Positions 26,253 to 35,997 of a DNA stretch of 64,000 nt are shown piece by piece. Below the pieces are notes generated by a model, which was not told the DNA's origin, made no database searches, and saw only the letters and a program-made list of their open reading frames with translations. A program made the position numbers and the translations under genes. This DNA is from an uncultured Aquimarina sp. GTDB taxonomy: Bacteria; Bacteroidota; Bacteroidia; Flavobacteriales; Flavobacteriaceae. The stretch lies in assembly GCA_947500505.1 (NCBI GenBank), contig CANMSL010000002.1, positions 434,001 to 498,000 on the forward strand. Direction: 5' to 3'. The stretch's first letter is position 1. Each line of letters begins with the position of its first letter.

Positions 26253-29222
26253 TTAAAAACCAACAGCTAGATGAAATAAATAACGTTTAGAAGAAGGAAA
26301 CGGTGTAACTTCTACGCCCGTTGACAATCCATTGGATCCAAAATTAGAAACCTCAGGATCGTAACTATTATAATCAAAAATATTAATGATGTTATTTCCT
26401 GAAAGACCAATCTTAAAATTAGATACGTACCCTCTAAAGATCTTTTCTCTGATTTTACTCGGCAAATTATAATATAACCCTATTTCTCTAAGTCGTAAAT
26501 AAGAAGCATCTTCTATAAAAGGTGTAGCATTACCTGCTCTAAAAGCAGCTACTCTAAAATCTCCATTAGGAACATTCGGATCAAAATCAAAGTCATCATA
26601 ATCTGCGCTTGTTCCACCAAAATCGGTTAACAAACTGGTAAGATTGATATTATCGCCACCACTCTTCCAATGCCAAAGAAAAGATAACGTAAAATCCTTA
26701 TATCGTATATTATTGGACCAGGTCATTTGAAAATCAGGTTCCGCGTCACCAAGTACCACCAAGTCTCCATCTGAATTGTTACCAACGATCTGAGTAGCGC
26801 TTTTCCCCTCTTCTATTCTAAAAGTACCAAGACCTGTTCCGAATCCACCTAAATTGAAAGGTGCAACTTCTAAACTAGTTATTTCCGAAGTATTCTTAAA
26901 AAACAATAAATTAGTACTCCAATCAAAATCATCATTTTGTACAAGATTAGCATTTAACGCAATCTCGACACCTCTGTTTTCTAAATTACCCGCATTTTCA
27001 AATTTAGTGGTAAAACCGGAAGAAGGTTCTGCATTGGCCTGTAAAATAAGGTCATCGACCGTCTTGTTATAATAAGAAAATTCCAAATTAATTTTACTGC
27101 CAAGAAAACTAGCATCAAAACCTACTTCTAATTCTTTTTGTCTCTCTGGAGAGATATCTGGATCACCTAAGGTACCTGGAACAACTATTCCTACATTTCC
27201 ATCGATCAGCGAATTTGTATATGCGGTAAACAAAGCGCCGTTAGGAGCGAAATTTCCAGCTTCACCGTAGGCTCCTCTTAGTTTGAATTGATTCAATACT
27301 GGCACTTTCCAAAAATCATACTCATGAAGATTGATAGCTAAAGAGGCTTTCGGATAATAAAATAATTCATTGGCGTCCCCATTGTTACTAGACTGATCAC
27401 CTCTTACACCGATTGTTCCAATAATCTTGTCTTGATAATTTAACTCCTCCTGAACAAAAAACCCTATATCTTCTTGTTCTAGTCTGAATTGAGATACACT
27501 CACGTTTGCTCCCTGATCTAAATTAGTTTGAGCAGCGATCAAATCACTAGTAACATTTCTGACCGTATTTCTAGCAAAAGTCTGCTTAGTTATACCAGCC
27601 TGTGTTCTAAAATTAAGCTCTTTACTTGTTGTATAATTATGCACCAAAAACGCAGAATAATTTGCATCTTTATTTTCTGTAGTTCCCAAAGCACTAACTC
27701 CATTTAAACCACCTTGGTCTGGTCGTTGAAACTGTAATGTTTCTGGAAAAATAGCAGTTGTTATTAATTCGTAATAATCCACACCTCCACTTAAGATCAG
27801 TTTAAGATCGGAATTATCTTTATCAATTAGTTTAAGGTCAAAAGTCCCGCCGACAATAAATCGATTGACATCTTCTCTATTAGTAATGAGATCCCTTGTT
27901 TGAAGTGGATTTGATGATCCATAAGGGTTATCGGGATAATTTCCATTTGCATCTGGAAAAAGTTGTGCCCAAGGAGGTGTTGATGTCAGCGCTACCCCAA
28001 TAGTTGTTCCCGTATTATCATTGTTGAAAAAACCTCTGTCTGCTTGAGAATCAATATAATTACTGGTTAAAACGATTTTAGCCCTATTATTCCAAAAATC
28101 ATGATCCAGATTAAATCGTATGGATTTTCTATTATAACCAGTATTATCTACTATACCGTCTTCTTCATTATTAGAAAAAGCAGCATAAAACCGAGTGCTA
28201 TCAGATCCTCCTGAAATATTTACGCTCGTATTAGAGATGAGACCTTCCTCGCCGTACATTTCATCTTCATAATCGACGAGTGTACCATTATCTCTAGCTC
28301 TCGCAAATAATAAACCTTCTCCTGCACCAAAAGTTTCTGCAGTAGCTTCAGTAAAGTTTCGTTGTCCTAAAGGATTAAGAATTACATTAAATCCAAAGTC
28401 CTGAGAAAAGGACACTTTAGTTTGTCCTCTTTTTCCTTTCTTAGTAGTAATAATAATTACACCAGCGGCAGCCCGAGCACCATATATAGCAGCGGCGGAT
28501 GCTCCTTTAAGCACTTCTACACTCTCTATATCATCAGGGTTAATATCGGCAATCCTATTAGATGGATTATCTTGATTAGATGCATTTCCTCCTGCGGCTG
28601 CTCCAGAAACTGCGTTTAGCCCAGCACCTGCAATACTATTGTTATTAACATATACTCCATCAACAATATACAAAGGCTGAGAGTTACCATTAATGGAAGT
28701 AACTCCTCTTAATTTAACAGAAATTCCACCCCCCGGAGCACCTGAACTTCTTGTGATTTGAGCTCCTGCAAATTTCCCTGCCAAAGCGCCATCTAGAGTT
28801 TGTGGTGGAGTTAGTCCGGTTAATTCCTCCGCGGATACGGATGCCACAGCATTGGCAGCATTACTTCTCTTAACAGACGTAGCAAGACCCGTTACAACCA
28901 CCTCCTCTAATGCTTCAGTAGATTCACTAATCTGAATCGTAATTGCTCCAGGTTGGGAGACATCAACAATTTTGGTTGAAAAACCAAGAGCAAAAACCCT
29001 TAATCGTGCTGGTAAGGAATTTACGGTGATTGAAAAATTACCATCAATATCACTGGCGGTACCATTGTTTGTGCCATTCTCAACGACGTTTATGAATGGC
29101 GCTCCTTCACCGGTCTTTTCAATAACCACTTTTCCGGTAATGGTCTCCTGCGCAAAAATAACGACAGGTAAAAAAAGCAAGAATAGCAAAAGCCCTTTGC
29201 TAATTTGAGTTTGTTTTTTCAT
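26253..29222 (-). CDS. SusC/RagA-family TonB-linked outer-membrane protein
   Basis: A 989-residue TonB-dependent outer-membrane transporter of the SusC type. Order of parts: signal peptide (about 1-24, LLLFLLFLPVVIFAQ), a CarboxypepD_reg-like domain (TGKVVIEKTGEGAPFINVVE), the plug with SVKLRGVTSINGNSQPLYIV followed by DGVYV, then about 22 barrel strands and a terminal phenylalanine (LFHLAVGF). It imports large nutrients together with the SusD protein encoded next. A 14-bp palindrome lies 62 bases upstream. Because no degradative enzymes are linked, the cargo could be a peptide, a glycan or a metal complex. Confidence 0.92.
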   Translation of the reverse strand: MKKQTQISKGLLLFLLFLPVVIFAQETITGKVVIEKTGEGAPFINVVENGTNNGTASDIDGNFSITVNSLPARLRVFALGFSTKIVDVSQPGAITIQISESTEALEEVVVTGLATSVKRSNAANAVASVSAEELTGLTPPQTLDGALAGKFAGAQITRSSGAPGGGISVKLRGVTSINGNSQPLYIVDGVYVNNNSIAGAGLNAVSGAAAGGNASNQDNPSNRIADINPDDIESVEVLKGASAAAIYGARAAAGVIIITTKKGKRGQTKVSFSQDFGFNVILNPLGQRNFTEATAETFGAGEGLLFARARDNGTLVDYEDEMYGEEGLISNTSVNISGGSDSTRFYAAFSNNEEDGIVDNTGYNRKSIRFNLDHDFWNNRAKIVLTSNYIDSQADRGFFNNDNTGTTIGVALTSTPPWAQLFPDANGNYPDNPYGSSNPLQTRDLITNREDVNRFIVGGTFDLKLIDKDNSDLKLILSGGVDYYELITTAIFPETLQFQRPDQGGLNGVSALGTTENKDANYSAFLVHNYTTSKELNFRTQAGITKQTFARNTVRNVTSDLIAAQTNLDQGANVSVSQFRLEQEDIGFFVQEELNYQDKIIGTIGVRGDQSSNNGDANELFYYPKASLAINLHEYDFWKVPVLNQFKLRGAYGEAGNFAPNGALFTAYTNSLIDGNVGIVVPGTLGDPDISPERQKELEVGFDASFLGSKINLEFSYYNKTVDDLILQANAEPSSGFTTKFENAGNLENRGVEIALNANLVQNDDFDWSTNLLFFKNTSEITSLEVAPFNLGGFGTGLGTFRIEEGKSATQIVGNNSDGDLVVLGDAEPDFQMTWSNNIRYKDFTLSFLWHWKSGGDNINLTSLLTDFGGTSADYDDFDFDPNVPNGDFRVAAFRAGNATPFIEDASYLRLREIGLYYNLPSKIREKIFRGYVSNFKIGLSGNNIINIFDYNSYDPEVSNFGSNGLSTGVEVTPFPSSKRYLFHLAVGF

Positions 29223-29283
29223 AATGATTTGTTTATAAGTTTGGTTAAAGCTATTAAAACATTTCTATAAAAAAAAGTTAAAG

Positions 29284-29297
29284 CTAACATATGTTAG
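29284..29297. promoter_or_regulatory. 14-bp palindrome upstream of SusC
   Basis: CTAACATATGTTAG is a perfect palindrome between the divergent SusC and aspS genes, 62 bases before SusC. It could be a regulator site, but a palindrome of this size can occur by chance in AT-rich DNA. Confidence 0.3.
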
Positions 29298-29442
29298 TTA
29301 TAAATATATTGATTTACAGGTATTTATACGTAAAATCCGTAATATAATTGTGATAAAACCATAATTCTTACATCTAAAATTATGGCTAAAATTCCAGTTT
29401 TCATTTTAGTAAAAACTGGAGATATTTTATAATTAAACTTCT

Positions 29443-29450
29443 TATTTTTG
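29443..29450 (+). promoter_or_regulatory. Minus-7 promoter box of aspS
   Basis: TATTTTTG is a perfect TAnnTTTG ending 18 bases before the aspS start codon. Confidence 0.6.
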
Positions 29451-29468
29451 CAGCCTTAACGATTAGCT

Positions 29469-31217
29469 ATGTATAGAAGTCATTCTAGTGGTGAATTACG
29501 CACCTCTGATATCAATAAAGAAGTAACCCTATCTGGATGGGTTCAAAAAGCACGGGATAAAGGTTTTATGATATGGGTAGACCTGCGGGATCGATATGGT
29601 ATAACCCAATTGATCTTTGATGAAGAACGTACTCCAGCTGATGTTGTAGAGCGTGCTAAAACCTTGGGGCGAGAGTTTGTAATACAAATCAAAGGAACAG
29701 TGATAGAACGTGAGTCAAAAAACCCAAATATGCCTACTGGTGACATTGAAGTTTTAGTCTCAGAGTTACAAATTCTTAATGAATCACTGGTTCCTCCATT
29801 CACTATAGAAGATGAAACTGATGGTGGTGAGGATATCAGAATGAAATATAGGTATCTCGATATCAGAAGAAATCCTGTAAAAAATAGTTTGATGTTTCGT
29901 CATCAGGTAGCTATGAAAGTTCGTAATTACCTTTCTGAAGAAGGTTTTATAGAAGTAGAAACTCCTTACCTTATTAAATCAACTCCAGAAGGTGCTCGTG
30001 ATTTTGTAGTACCTTCTCGAATGAATGAAGGTCAGTTTTACGCCCTACCTCAGTCTCCGCAAACTTTTAAGCAATTGCTTATGGTAGGTGGAATGGATAA
30101 ATATTTTCAAATCGTAAAATGTTTTAGGGACGAAGATTTAAGAGCCGACAGACAACCGGAATTTACCCAGATTGACTGTGAAATGGCTTTTGTAGAGCAG
30201 GAAGACATTCTAACTATTTTTGAAGGACTTACACGACATTTAATCAAAGAAATCAAAGGTCAGGAAATTAATGATTTTCCTAGGATGACATATGAGGAAG
30301 CAATGAGAACCTACGGTAATGATAAACCAGATATTCGTTTCGGGATGAAATTTGGTGAATTGAATGATGTAGCACAACATAAAGGTTTTAAAGTATTTAA
30401 CGATGCAGAATTAGTAGTGGCCATTGCTGTTCCTGGCGGTGCTTCTTACACCAGGAAAGAAATTGACAAACTGATTGATTGGGTAAAACGCCCACAAGTA
30501 GGTGCATTAGGAATGGTGTATGTAAAATGTAATGAAGATGGAAGTTATAAATCATCTGTAGATAAGTTTTATGATCAGGAAGATTTAGCAAAATGGGCAG
30601 CATCTACCGGTGCAAAAGCCGGAGATCTTATTTTTGTGCTTTCTGGACAAGCCAATAAGGTTAGAGGACAATTAAGTGCTTTGAGAATGGAACTTGCTGA
30701 ACGATTAGGATTAAGAAATCCTGAAGAGTTTGCTCCGTTATGGGTAGTGGATTTTCCTTTGTTAGAATGGGATGAGGAAACAGAACGTTATCACGCAATG
30801 CATCATCCATTTACTTCTCCAAAACCAGAAGACATCCCCCTTTTAGATTCAAAACCCGGAGAAGTAAGAGCGAATGCCTATGATCTGGTATTGAATGGAA
30901 ATGAAATTGGCGGAGGATCTATTCGTATACACGATAAGGAAACCCAGGCACTAATGTTTGATCACCTTGGATTTACTCCGGAAGAAGCAAAAGCACAATT
31001 CGGTTTCTTGCTGGATGCTTTTCAATATGGTGCGCCACCTCATGGGGGAATTGCATTTGGGTTCGACAGATTAGTAGCTATTCTGGGAGGCCAGGAAACT
31101 ATACGAGATTTTATAGCATTTCCAAAAAATAATAGCGGTCGGGATGTCATGATCGATGCACCTGCCAATATTGACAGGGAACAACTGAAGGAATTACATA
31201 TTCAACTAGATTTATAG
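29469..31217 (+). CDS. aspS: Aspartate-tRNA ligase
   Basis: A 582-residue class II aminoacyl-tRNA synthetase that charges tRNA-Asp. It begins with the OB-fold anticodon-binding domain ([20 protein letters not shown]), then motif 2 ([16 protein letters not shown]), the bacterial GAD insertion (about residues 290-400), and motif 3 near the end ([14 protein letters not shown]). Length and the GAD domain mark it as the bacterial type; whether it discriminates tRNA-Asn cannot be told here. It has its own promoter and a terminator directly after the gene. Confidence 0.97.
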   Translation: MYRSHSSGELRTSDINKEVTLSGWVQKARDKGFMIWVDLRDRYGITQLIFDEERTPADVVERAKTLGREFVIQIKGTVIERESKNPNMPTGDIEVLVSELQILNESLVPPFTIEDETDGGEDIRMKYRYLDIRRNPVKNSLMFRHQVAMKVRNYLSEEGFIEVETPYLIKSTPEGARDFVVPSRMNEGQFYALPQSPQTFKQLLMVGGMDKYFQIVKCFRDEDLRADRQPEFTQIDCEMAFVEQEDILTIFEGLTRHLIKEIKGQEINDFPRMTYEEAMRTYGNDKPDIRFGMKFGELNDVAQHKGFKVFNDAELVVAIAVPGGASYTRKEIDKLIDWVKRPQVGALGMVYVKCNEDGSYKSSVDKFYDQEDLAKWAASTGAKAGDLIFVLSGQANKVRGQLSALRMELAERLGLRNPEEFAPLWVVDFPLLEWDEETERYHAMHHPFTSPKPEDIPLLDSKPGEVRANAYDLVLNGNEIGGGSIRIHDKETQALMFDHLGFTPEEAKAQFGFLLDAFQYGAPPHGGIAFGFDRLVAILGGQETIRDFIAFPKNNSGRDVMIDAPANIDREQLKELHIQLDL

Positions 31218-31225
31218 AACATAAG

Positions 31226-31250
31226 ATCCCGCCAAAAGCGGGATTTTTTA
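31226..31250 (+). terminator. Rho-independent terminator of aspS
   Basis: ATCCCGC and GCGGGAT pair around CAAAA, followed by a T run, 9 bases after the aspS stop codon. Confidence 0.88.
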
Positions 31251-31283
31251 TTACCTTTAATCTAAACCAAGACGAACCTATAC

Positions 31284-33068
31284 ATGCCAACTGAAAAAAA
31301 GACACTACTACATAGGTTGCTGATCTGGCGATATCGTCATATTTCTAATAAAAACTTTGTACTTATCTTAAGCATAGTAGTTGGCTTTTGTGCAGGTCTT
31401 ATTTCCCTTTTGCTTAAGAACATCACACATTTAATCCAGGTAGTTCTCCAAAGTGATATTATATCCTGGCAAACTTCATTCTACTTTGTTGTTCCCATAA
31501 TTGGACTTCTAATTGTATATATTATTACAAAATTTGTGATCAAAAAAAATGTAAAATCAGCGATTCCTTTGATTTTATACTCGCTATCTAAGAAAGACGG
31601 AAAAATTAAACCGTTAAGTGGATATTTACCGCTTCTTCTTGCTCCAATCACTGTTGGATTTGGTGGTTCTGTTGGATTACTTGGACCTGCCGTTGGTTCT
31701 GGCTCAACGTTGAGTTCTAATATAAGTACGCTATTTAAATTAGATAGCAAAACTCGTTTTTTACTAATTGGTTGTGCAGCGGCAGGAGCGATATCTGCGG
31801 TATTTAAGTCCCCCCTTGCGGGCTTGGTTTTTGCTGTAGAAGTATTTAGCCTAGATCTTACATTAACGTCATTATTACCGTTACTTTTTGCGTCTGTATC
31901 TTCAATTATTACATCCTATTTCTTTCTTGGAGATGAAGTCTTGTTTAGATTTGACGTCTTAGAAAAGTTTGATATCTACGACACCCCTTTTTATATGATA
32001 CTAGGTGTAGGAACAGCGATCGCTTCTATTTATTTTACCAAAATGTATTTTGGAATTTTACATTTTTTTGATCGTTTTCCAAAAAAAATTCACCGGTTAT
32101 TAATTGGTGGGTTCGCCATCGGTGTAATGTTATATTTTATTCCACCTCTTTACGGTGAAGGTTTAGGTTTTATCAATGATCTTCTCAATGGAAACCACCT
32201 TGCTGCCATCGGAAATACTCCTTTTGATAATATGACTTCCAGTATTTGGATGATTATTGCACTATTAACAGGCATTACCATTTTCAAAGCTATTGCGATG
32301 ACTGCTACCTTTGCGGCAGGAGGATCTGGAGGGATAATAATTCCTACGATGGTTATGGGTAGTGCATTGGGCAATGTAGTTTCTAAAATAATAAATAATA
32401 TAGGTATGGGGTTTCAGGTTTCTGAAGCTAATTTTACTTTATTGGGAATGGCCGGGCTCATTGCTGGTGTTCTGCACGCACCGCTTACATCTATATTTCT
32501 AATTGCCGAAATCACCTCCAGTTATGAACTATTTGTCCCATTAATGATCACCACCTCGATATCGTTTATAATTTCTAAAAACAGGATTGAACATAACATT
32601 TATACCAGAGAATTAGCAGAACAGGGACTATTGCTTACTCATGATAAAGACCAGACCGTCCTCACGCTAATGAAATTAGATGACTGTATTGAAACCAATT
32701 TTATACCGGTAAACCCTGAAAATACGCTTAAACATCTATTAAGTGAAGCGGTTGCAAAATCTAACAGAAACCTATTTCCCGTAATTGATGATTCAAATAC
32801 TTTGATAGGAATCGTGACATTGGATAACATTAGAGACATTATGTTTGATATTTCTCTTTATCATAAGACTACAGTAGAAATGTTAATGACACCAATAGAT
32901 ACCGCAATTATTTATGAAGATGATGATGCAAGGATGGCGATGCGCAAATTTCAGGATACTGGTGCCTGGAATTTACCCGTCGTTAAAGATGGAAAATATT
33001 ATGGTTTTATTTCTAAATCTAAATTATTGACAGCTTATCGAAGAAAGTTGATTAATTTTACTCGCTAG
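31284..33068 (+). CDS. ClC-family chloride channel/transporter with C-terminal CBS domains
   Basis: A 594-residue ClC-family membrane protein with about ten or more hydrophobic helices to residue 430 and a pair of CBS domains after it (about 455-590). Filter segments are recognisable: SAIP (for GSGIP), GSVGLLGPAVG (for GREGP) and GGSGGIIIP (for GxFIP). The gating glutamate of ClC proteins is a leucine here, and the second glutamate of the FIIEE motif is a valine (VFAVEVF). Both changes are typical of passive channels and not of proton/chloride exchangers. The CBS pair probably binds a nucleotide to regulate opening. It lies between aspS and a small membrane protein gene. Confidence 0.9.
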   Translation: MPTEKKTLLHRLLIWRYRHISNKNFVLILSIVVGFCAGLISLLLKNITHLIQVVLQSDIISWQTSFYFVVPIIGLLIVYIITKFVIKKNVKSAIPLILYSLSKKDGKIKPLSGYLPLLLAPITVGFGGSVGLLGPAVGSGSTLSSNISTLFKLDSKTRFLLIGCAAAGAISAVFKSPLAGLVFAVEVFSLDLTLTSLLPLLFASVSSIITSYFFLGDEVLFRFDVLEKFDIYDTPFYMILGVGTAIASIYFTKMYFGILHFFDRFPKKIHRLLIGGFAIGVMLYFIPPLYGEGLGFINDLLNGNHLAAIGNTPFDNMTSSIWMIIALLTGITIFKAIAMTATFAAGGSGGIIIPTMVMGSALGNVVSKIINNIGMGFQVSEANFTLLGMAGLIAGVLHAPLTSIFLIAEITSSYELFVPLMITTSISFIISKNRIEHNIYTRELAEQGLLLTHDKDQTVLTLMKLDDCIETNFIPVNPENTLKHLLSEAVAKSNRNLFPVIDDSNTLIGIVTLDNIRDIMFDISLYHKTTVEMLMTPIDTAIIYEDDDARMAMRKFQDTGAWNLPVVKDGKYYGFISKSKLLTAYRRKLINFTR

Positions 33069-33084
33069 CCGAAATATCCTTACC

Positions 33085-33342
33085 ATGAAATACCTAATTC
33101 GAATATTATTTATTATTGTCATTCTACTTTTTGCTGTTGGTTATTATTTCAAGAACACAGGAGATCACGTAACAGGAGATCAATGGGTTGGTATTGGAAT
33201 TTTAGCCGCTTCTTTCATCCTAATGCCAGTATTTATATATCATAGATGGAAAAACAAAAAAGTAAAAGATTATATGTTAACTGAGGAAAATATCAAAAAA
33301 ATGAGAGATTTTAATACTGAAGAAAATACTGACAACCACTAA
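33085..33342 (+). CDS. Small two-helix membrane protein, unknown function
   Basis: An 85-residue protein with a hydrophobic helix at about residues 4-22 (IRILFIIVILLFAVGYY) and another at about 34-53 (WVGIGILAASFILMPVFIY), then a basic stretch HRWKNKKVKDYM and an acidic tail. It starts 16 bases after the ClC gene, so it is probably cotranscribed. I know no function. Confidence 0.65.
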   Translation: MKYLIRILFIIVILLFAVGYYFKNTGDHVTGDQWVGIGILAASFILMPVFIYHRWKNKKVKDYMLTEENIKKMRDFNTEENTDNH

Positions 33343-33425
33343 AATTATCTAAATATTTACATTTTGATAACAAATTTTGTCATATTAAAAGTTACCTTTA
33401 TATTTCATATTATTATCTTATTACA

Positions 33426-33623
33426 ATGGAAGGAACAGTAAAATTTTTTAACGAATCCAAAGGGTATGGGTTCATCACCAACGACGAAACAGGAAAAGAT
33501 ATCTTTGTACATGCTTCAGGATTAAACGGCGAAGCACTCAACGAAGGTGACAAAGTAGAGTACCAAGAAGAAGAAGGAAGAAAAGGAATTATCGCAGCTC
33601 AGGTTCGCGTGATTCACGATTAA
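33426..33623 (+). CDS. Cold-shock domain protein (CspA family)
   Basis: A 65-residue single cold-shock domain. RNP1 is KGYGFI, RNP2 is DIFVHAS, and the start MEGTVKFFNESKGYGF and end IIAAQVRVI match the family. It binds single-stranded RNA or DNA and likely melts RNA structure. Its own terminator follows, and an AT-rich leader of about 80 bases separates it from the upstream gene. Cold induction is typical of the family but not shown here. Confidence 0.93.
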   Translation: MEGTVKFFNESKGYGFITNDETGKDIFVHASGLNGEALNEGDKVEYQEEEGRKGIIAAQVRVIHD

Positions 33624-33645
33624 GATAAAAATCTCTAAGTTTCAT

Positions 33646-33672
33646 AGGCGCTGTTTTATAGCGCCTTTTTTA
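33646..33672 (+). terminator. Rho-independent terminator of the cold-shock gene
   Basis: GGCGCT (33647-33652) and AGCGCC (33660-33665) pair, followed by six or more T. The stop codon of the convergent gene lies in the T run. Confidence 0.85.
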
Positions 33673-34449
33673 TTCTTCAATATTATATTTTTGCCTAAAC
33701 AACTTACTTTGATGTATCAAAAATTCTAATATTTTAAGACTATCTTTTGTTTTAAGAATAGCTACTAGATCGATTTCTTCGCTTAAGAAATCTAAAAAGT
33801 TATAAAATTCTGTTTCGGGTATATTTAATTCTTTAATAAAAAATTCTTCTTTATAAAAATCTGTTACATTCACTTTTGATTCAGCGTTTTCAGACTTCTT
33901 TTCGAAAACACCAGAAATTAGATTGAATAATATTCCTAAATCAATCGACACCGAAGCTTGACTATTACCACCTCCTAAAACCAGATTTTCTACCGGTGAT
34001 TGAGCATCATCTCGCCAGATTATATTCATCTTCTTAATCTCTGCTGCATTCCATAATGGCAATCGATCCTCATACGTGGGAATGTGTTCAAGATCCTGTT
34101 GCATGTCACCGGATAAAGAATATTGAGAGATTCTCACTTCATCAAGTTCGTTAATCGAAGGTTCTAAAAAAACAAGAAAATTATCCGTTTGTAAATCCTC
34201 CTCCCTGATTACATATTTTTTCAATTGAAACTGTACAGAAGAAAAGATGATTACATCACCTGGATTTGCCTTTATTTCAAAATATCCGGATGCATCATTA
34301 ATACTACCTATTTCCTGAGTAATATTAACAATATTGATAGCTTCAAGTGCTAATGTATCGACAACAATTCTTCCTTTAATCCAACTATTTTTCTGCCCAA
34401 AGCTTAAAGAGAAAATTAATAAAAAGAAGAGATAGATAAACTTTCTCAT
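33670..34449 (-). CDS. Exported CarboxypepD_reg-like protein (second copy)
   Basis: A 259-residue exported protein starting MRKFIYLFFLLIFSLSFGQ at ATG 34449 (an in-frame ATG seven codons earlier is less likely because the signal peptide starts here). After the signal peptide comes a CarboxypepD_reg-like beta-sandwich (IKGRIVVDTLALEAINIVNI, then GSINDASGYFEIKA and GDVIIFSSVQF). The C-terminal half is shared with the gene upstream (TDFYKEEFFIKELNIPETEF, YNFLDFL). The two are tandem paralogues 28 bases apart on one strand. The second half is not a domain I recognise. Role unknown; likely envelope-located. Confidence 0.75.
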   Translation of the reverse strand: MRKFIYLFFLLIFSLSFGQKNSWIKGRIVVDTLALEAINIVNITQEIGSINDASGYFEIKANPGDVIIFSSVQFQLKKYVIREEDLQTDNFLVFLEPSINELDEVRISQYSLSGDMQQDLEHIPTYEDRLPLWNAAEIKKMNIIWRDDAQSPVENLVLGGGNSQASVSIDLGILFNLISGVFEKKSENAESKVNVTDFYKEEFFIKELNIPETEFYNFLDFLSEEIDLVAILKTKDSLKILEFLIHQSKLFRQKYNIEE

Positions 34450-34477
34450 TTGGCTGCTCAAAGAGTACATTGTTAGT

Positions 34478-35263
34478 TTAGTCTTTAGTTTTCAAAGGGT
34501 TTTCATTATTGAAAACGCTACTTTGATTCATCAGATATTCTAGTATCCTCAATTCATCTCCTGATCTGAGTATATGTTTCGTTTCCACTTTTTGATTTAA
34601 AAAATCAAGAAAATTATATACTTCTGTTTCGGGTATTTTTAATTCGTCAACCAAAAAATCCTGATTGTAAAAATCTGACACCTCCGGAACACGAACTTCT
34701 TTTAATTTTTTAACATCTTTTTTCCTGAACAGACTTGCGATCATTCTACCTACAGCAATAAAATTGACTGGTGTTGCATCCATTTCATCAATGATGACTC
34801 TATTTTTAATCGTATTCACTCCTTTTTCGTGGATGAAAGGAGTTTCATCTAACATTTTCGCATTAAATATTGGCAAGTTATCCTCATATGTTTTTATCTT
34901 TTTGACATCTTCCTTTACCTTTCCCGTAAGATCATATTGAGATATAGTCACTTCTTCAAGCTCATTAATTTTAATTTCTAACTGAATCGATAAACTGGCT
35001 CGCTCCAGATCTTTTTTAGCTACGATATGTGTTTTCTGTTTATGCTGAACCGAGGAAAATATGATAGTATCACCTTTTGTCGCTTGTATCTGAAAAAACC
35101 CTAAATGATCATTGATCGTCCCGATACCCTTTGTAAGGTTAATGATATTTACAGGATTAGACTGAAGTGAATCAGTTACTATTATGCCACGCAATACATC
35201 TCTGTCTTGAGAAAACCCGGAAACACTCTTTACAAAAATGATTAGATACAACGCCTTTCTCAT
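34478..35263 (-). CDS. Exported CarboxypepD_reg-like protein (first copy)
   Basis: A 261-residue paralogue of the following gene. It has a signal peptide (MRKALYLIIFVKSVSGFSQ), a CarboxypepD_reg-like domain (LRGIIVTDSLQSNPVNIINL; GTINDHLGFFQIQATKGDTI) and the shared C-terminal part (SDFYNQDFLVDELKIPETEV, YNFLDFL). The start codon lies inside a 29-bp perfect palindrome at 35256-35284, so the start may be hidden in an mRNA hairpin. Function unknown. Proteins like this are common in Bacteroidota and often sit in the periplasm or outer membrane. Confidence 0.75.
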   Translation of the reverse strand: MRKALYLIIFVKSVSGFSQDRDVLRGIIVTDSLQSNPVNIINLTKGIGTINDHLGFFQIQATKGDTIIFSSVQHKQKTHIVAKKDLERASLSIQLEIKINELEEVTISQYDLTGKVKEDVKKIKTYEDNLPIFNAKMLDETPFIHEKGVNTIKNRVIIDEMDATPVNFIAVGRMIASLFRKKDVKKLKEVRVPEVSDFYNQDFLVDELKIPETEVYNFLDFLNQKVETKHILRSGDELRILEYLMNQSSVFNNENPLKTKD

Positions 35264-35284
35264 ATAATCTGATTATATGAGAAA
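35256..35284 (-). promoter_or_regulatory. 29-bp perfect palindrome covering a start codon
   Basis: Two 14-base arms (TTTCTCATATAATC and its complement) flank one central base. On the minus strand the downstream arm contains the ATG and next codons of the gene at 34478-35263. It could be an RNA hairpin that hides the start codon, or a DNA operator. Confidence 0.5.
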
Positions 35285-35334
35285 GACTATGGTTTTTAAA
35301 TACAGTTGCAAATAAAACGTTGCTCATTTTGATT

Positions 35335-35997
35335 TCAAAAAAGAATAGATACGCTATCGATCTTATCAATTTTTAATTTTACGATAATTTTCAAGAATGC
35401 CAAAGCGGTGATAAACGCATCCCCGGAAGCAGTATGTCGATCACTTTTAGAAATTTTGAGATCATCACATAATTCATCTAAACTATAATGAGTATGTTTT
35501 CGATAACTACGATATACAGGATGTTTGGTTTTACCAAAAAGTGACCCTGTGTCGAGAAATTTATTCTTCAACTCTCCTAAACCTTGCCTTTGCAAGGCTT
35601 TATTGATCATTCTCCTATCAAAATCAGCATGATGCGCAATTAAAATGGAGTTACCGATATATTTCAAGAAGCTCTCTATAGCTTCAGACTCAGAAACAAC
35701 TTTAAAATTATTATTTCTTCGAATCCCGTGAATCTCTACTGTATCAGAATTAAAAACATCTTGTTCCAAATATAATTCCAGTTGATCTGGCACATCAATT
35801 GCCAATCGGTTAATGGCGACAGCTCCAATAGATAAAATTCGGTCATCTAAATAATCAAAACCTGTTGTTTCCGTATCAAAAGCGACAAACCGAACACTTT
35901 CTATAGGACTCTTTTGATAATTGTTATTAAAAAGACTTAAATAATCTTTCCAAAAATCAGGGAATTCTTTATCTCTTTTTCGCGACCACAAACTCAT
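35335..35997 (-). CDS. DnaQ-like 3'-5' exonuclease
   Basis: A 220-residue exonuclease of the DEDDh group, related to DNA polymerase III epsilon. The first motif VAFDTETTGFDYLD holds Asp41 and Glu43; AHHADFDRRM gives the second, and HTASGDAF near the end gives the histidine and last aspartate. It starts directly after the stop of the cNMP/CBS/DUF294 gene, a pairing known from other bacteria. The real partner may be that protein and not the replicative polymerase. Confidence 0.88.
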   Translation of the reverse strand: MSLWSRKRDKEFPDFWKDYLSLFNNNYQKSPIESVRFVAFDTETTGFDYLDDRILSIGAVAINRLAIDVPDQLELYLEQDVFNSDTVEIHGIRRNNNFKVVSESEAIESFLKYIGNSILIAHHADFDRRMINKALQRQGLGELKNKFLDTGSLFGKTKHPVYRSYRKHTHYSLDELCDDLKISKSDRHTASGDAFITALAFLKIIVKLKIDKIDSVSILF

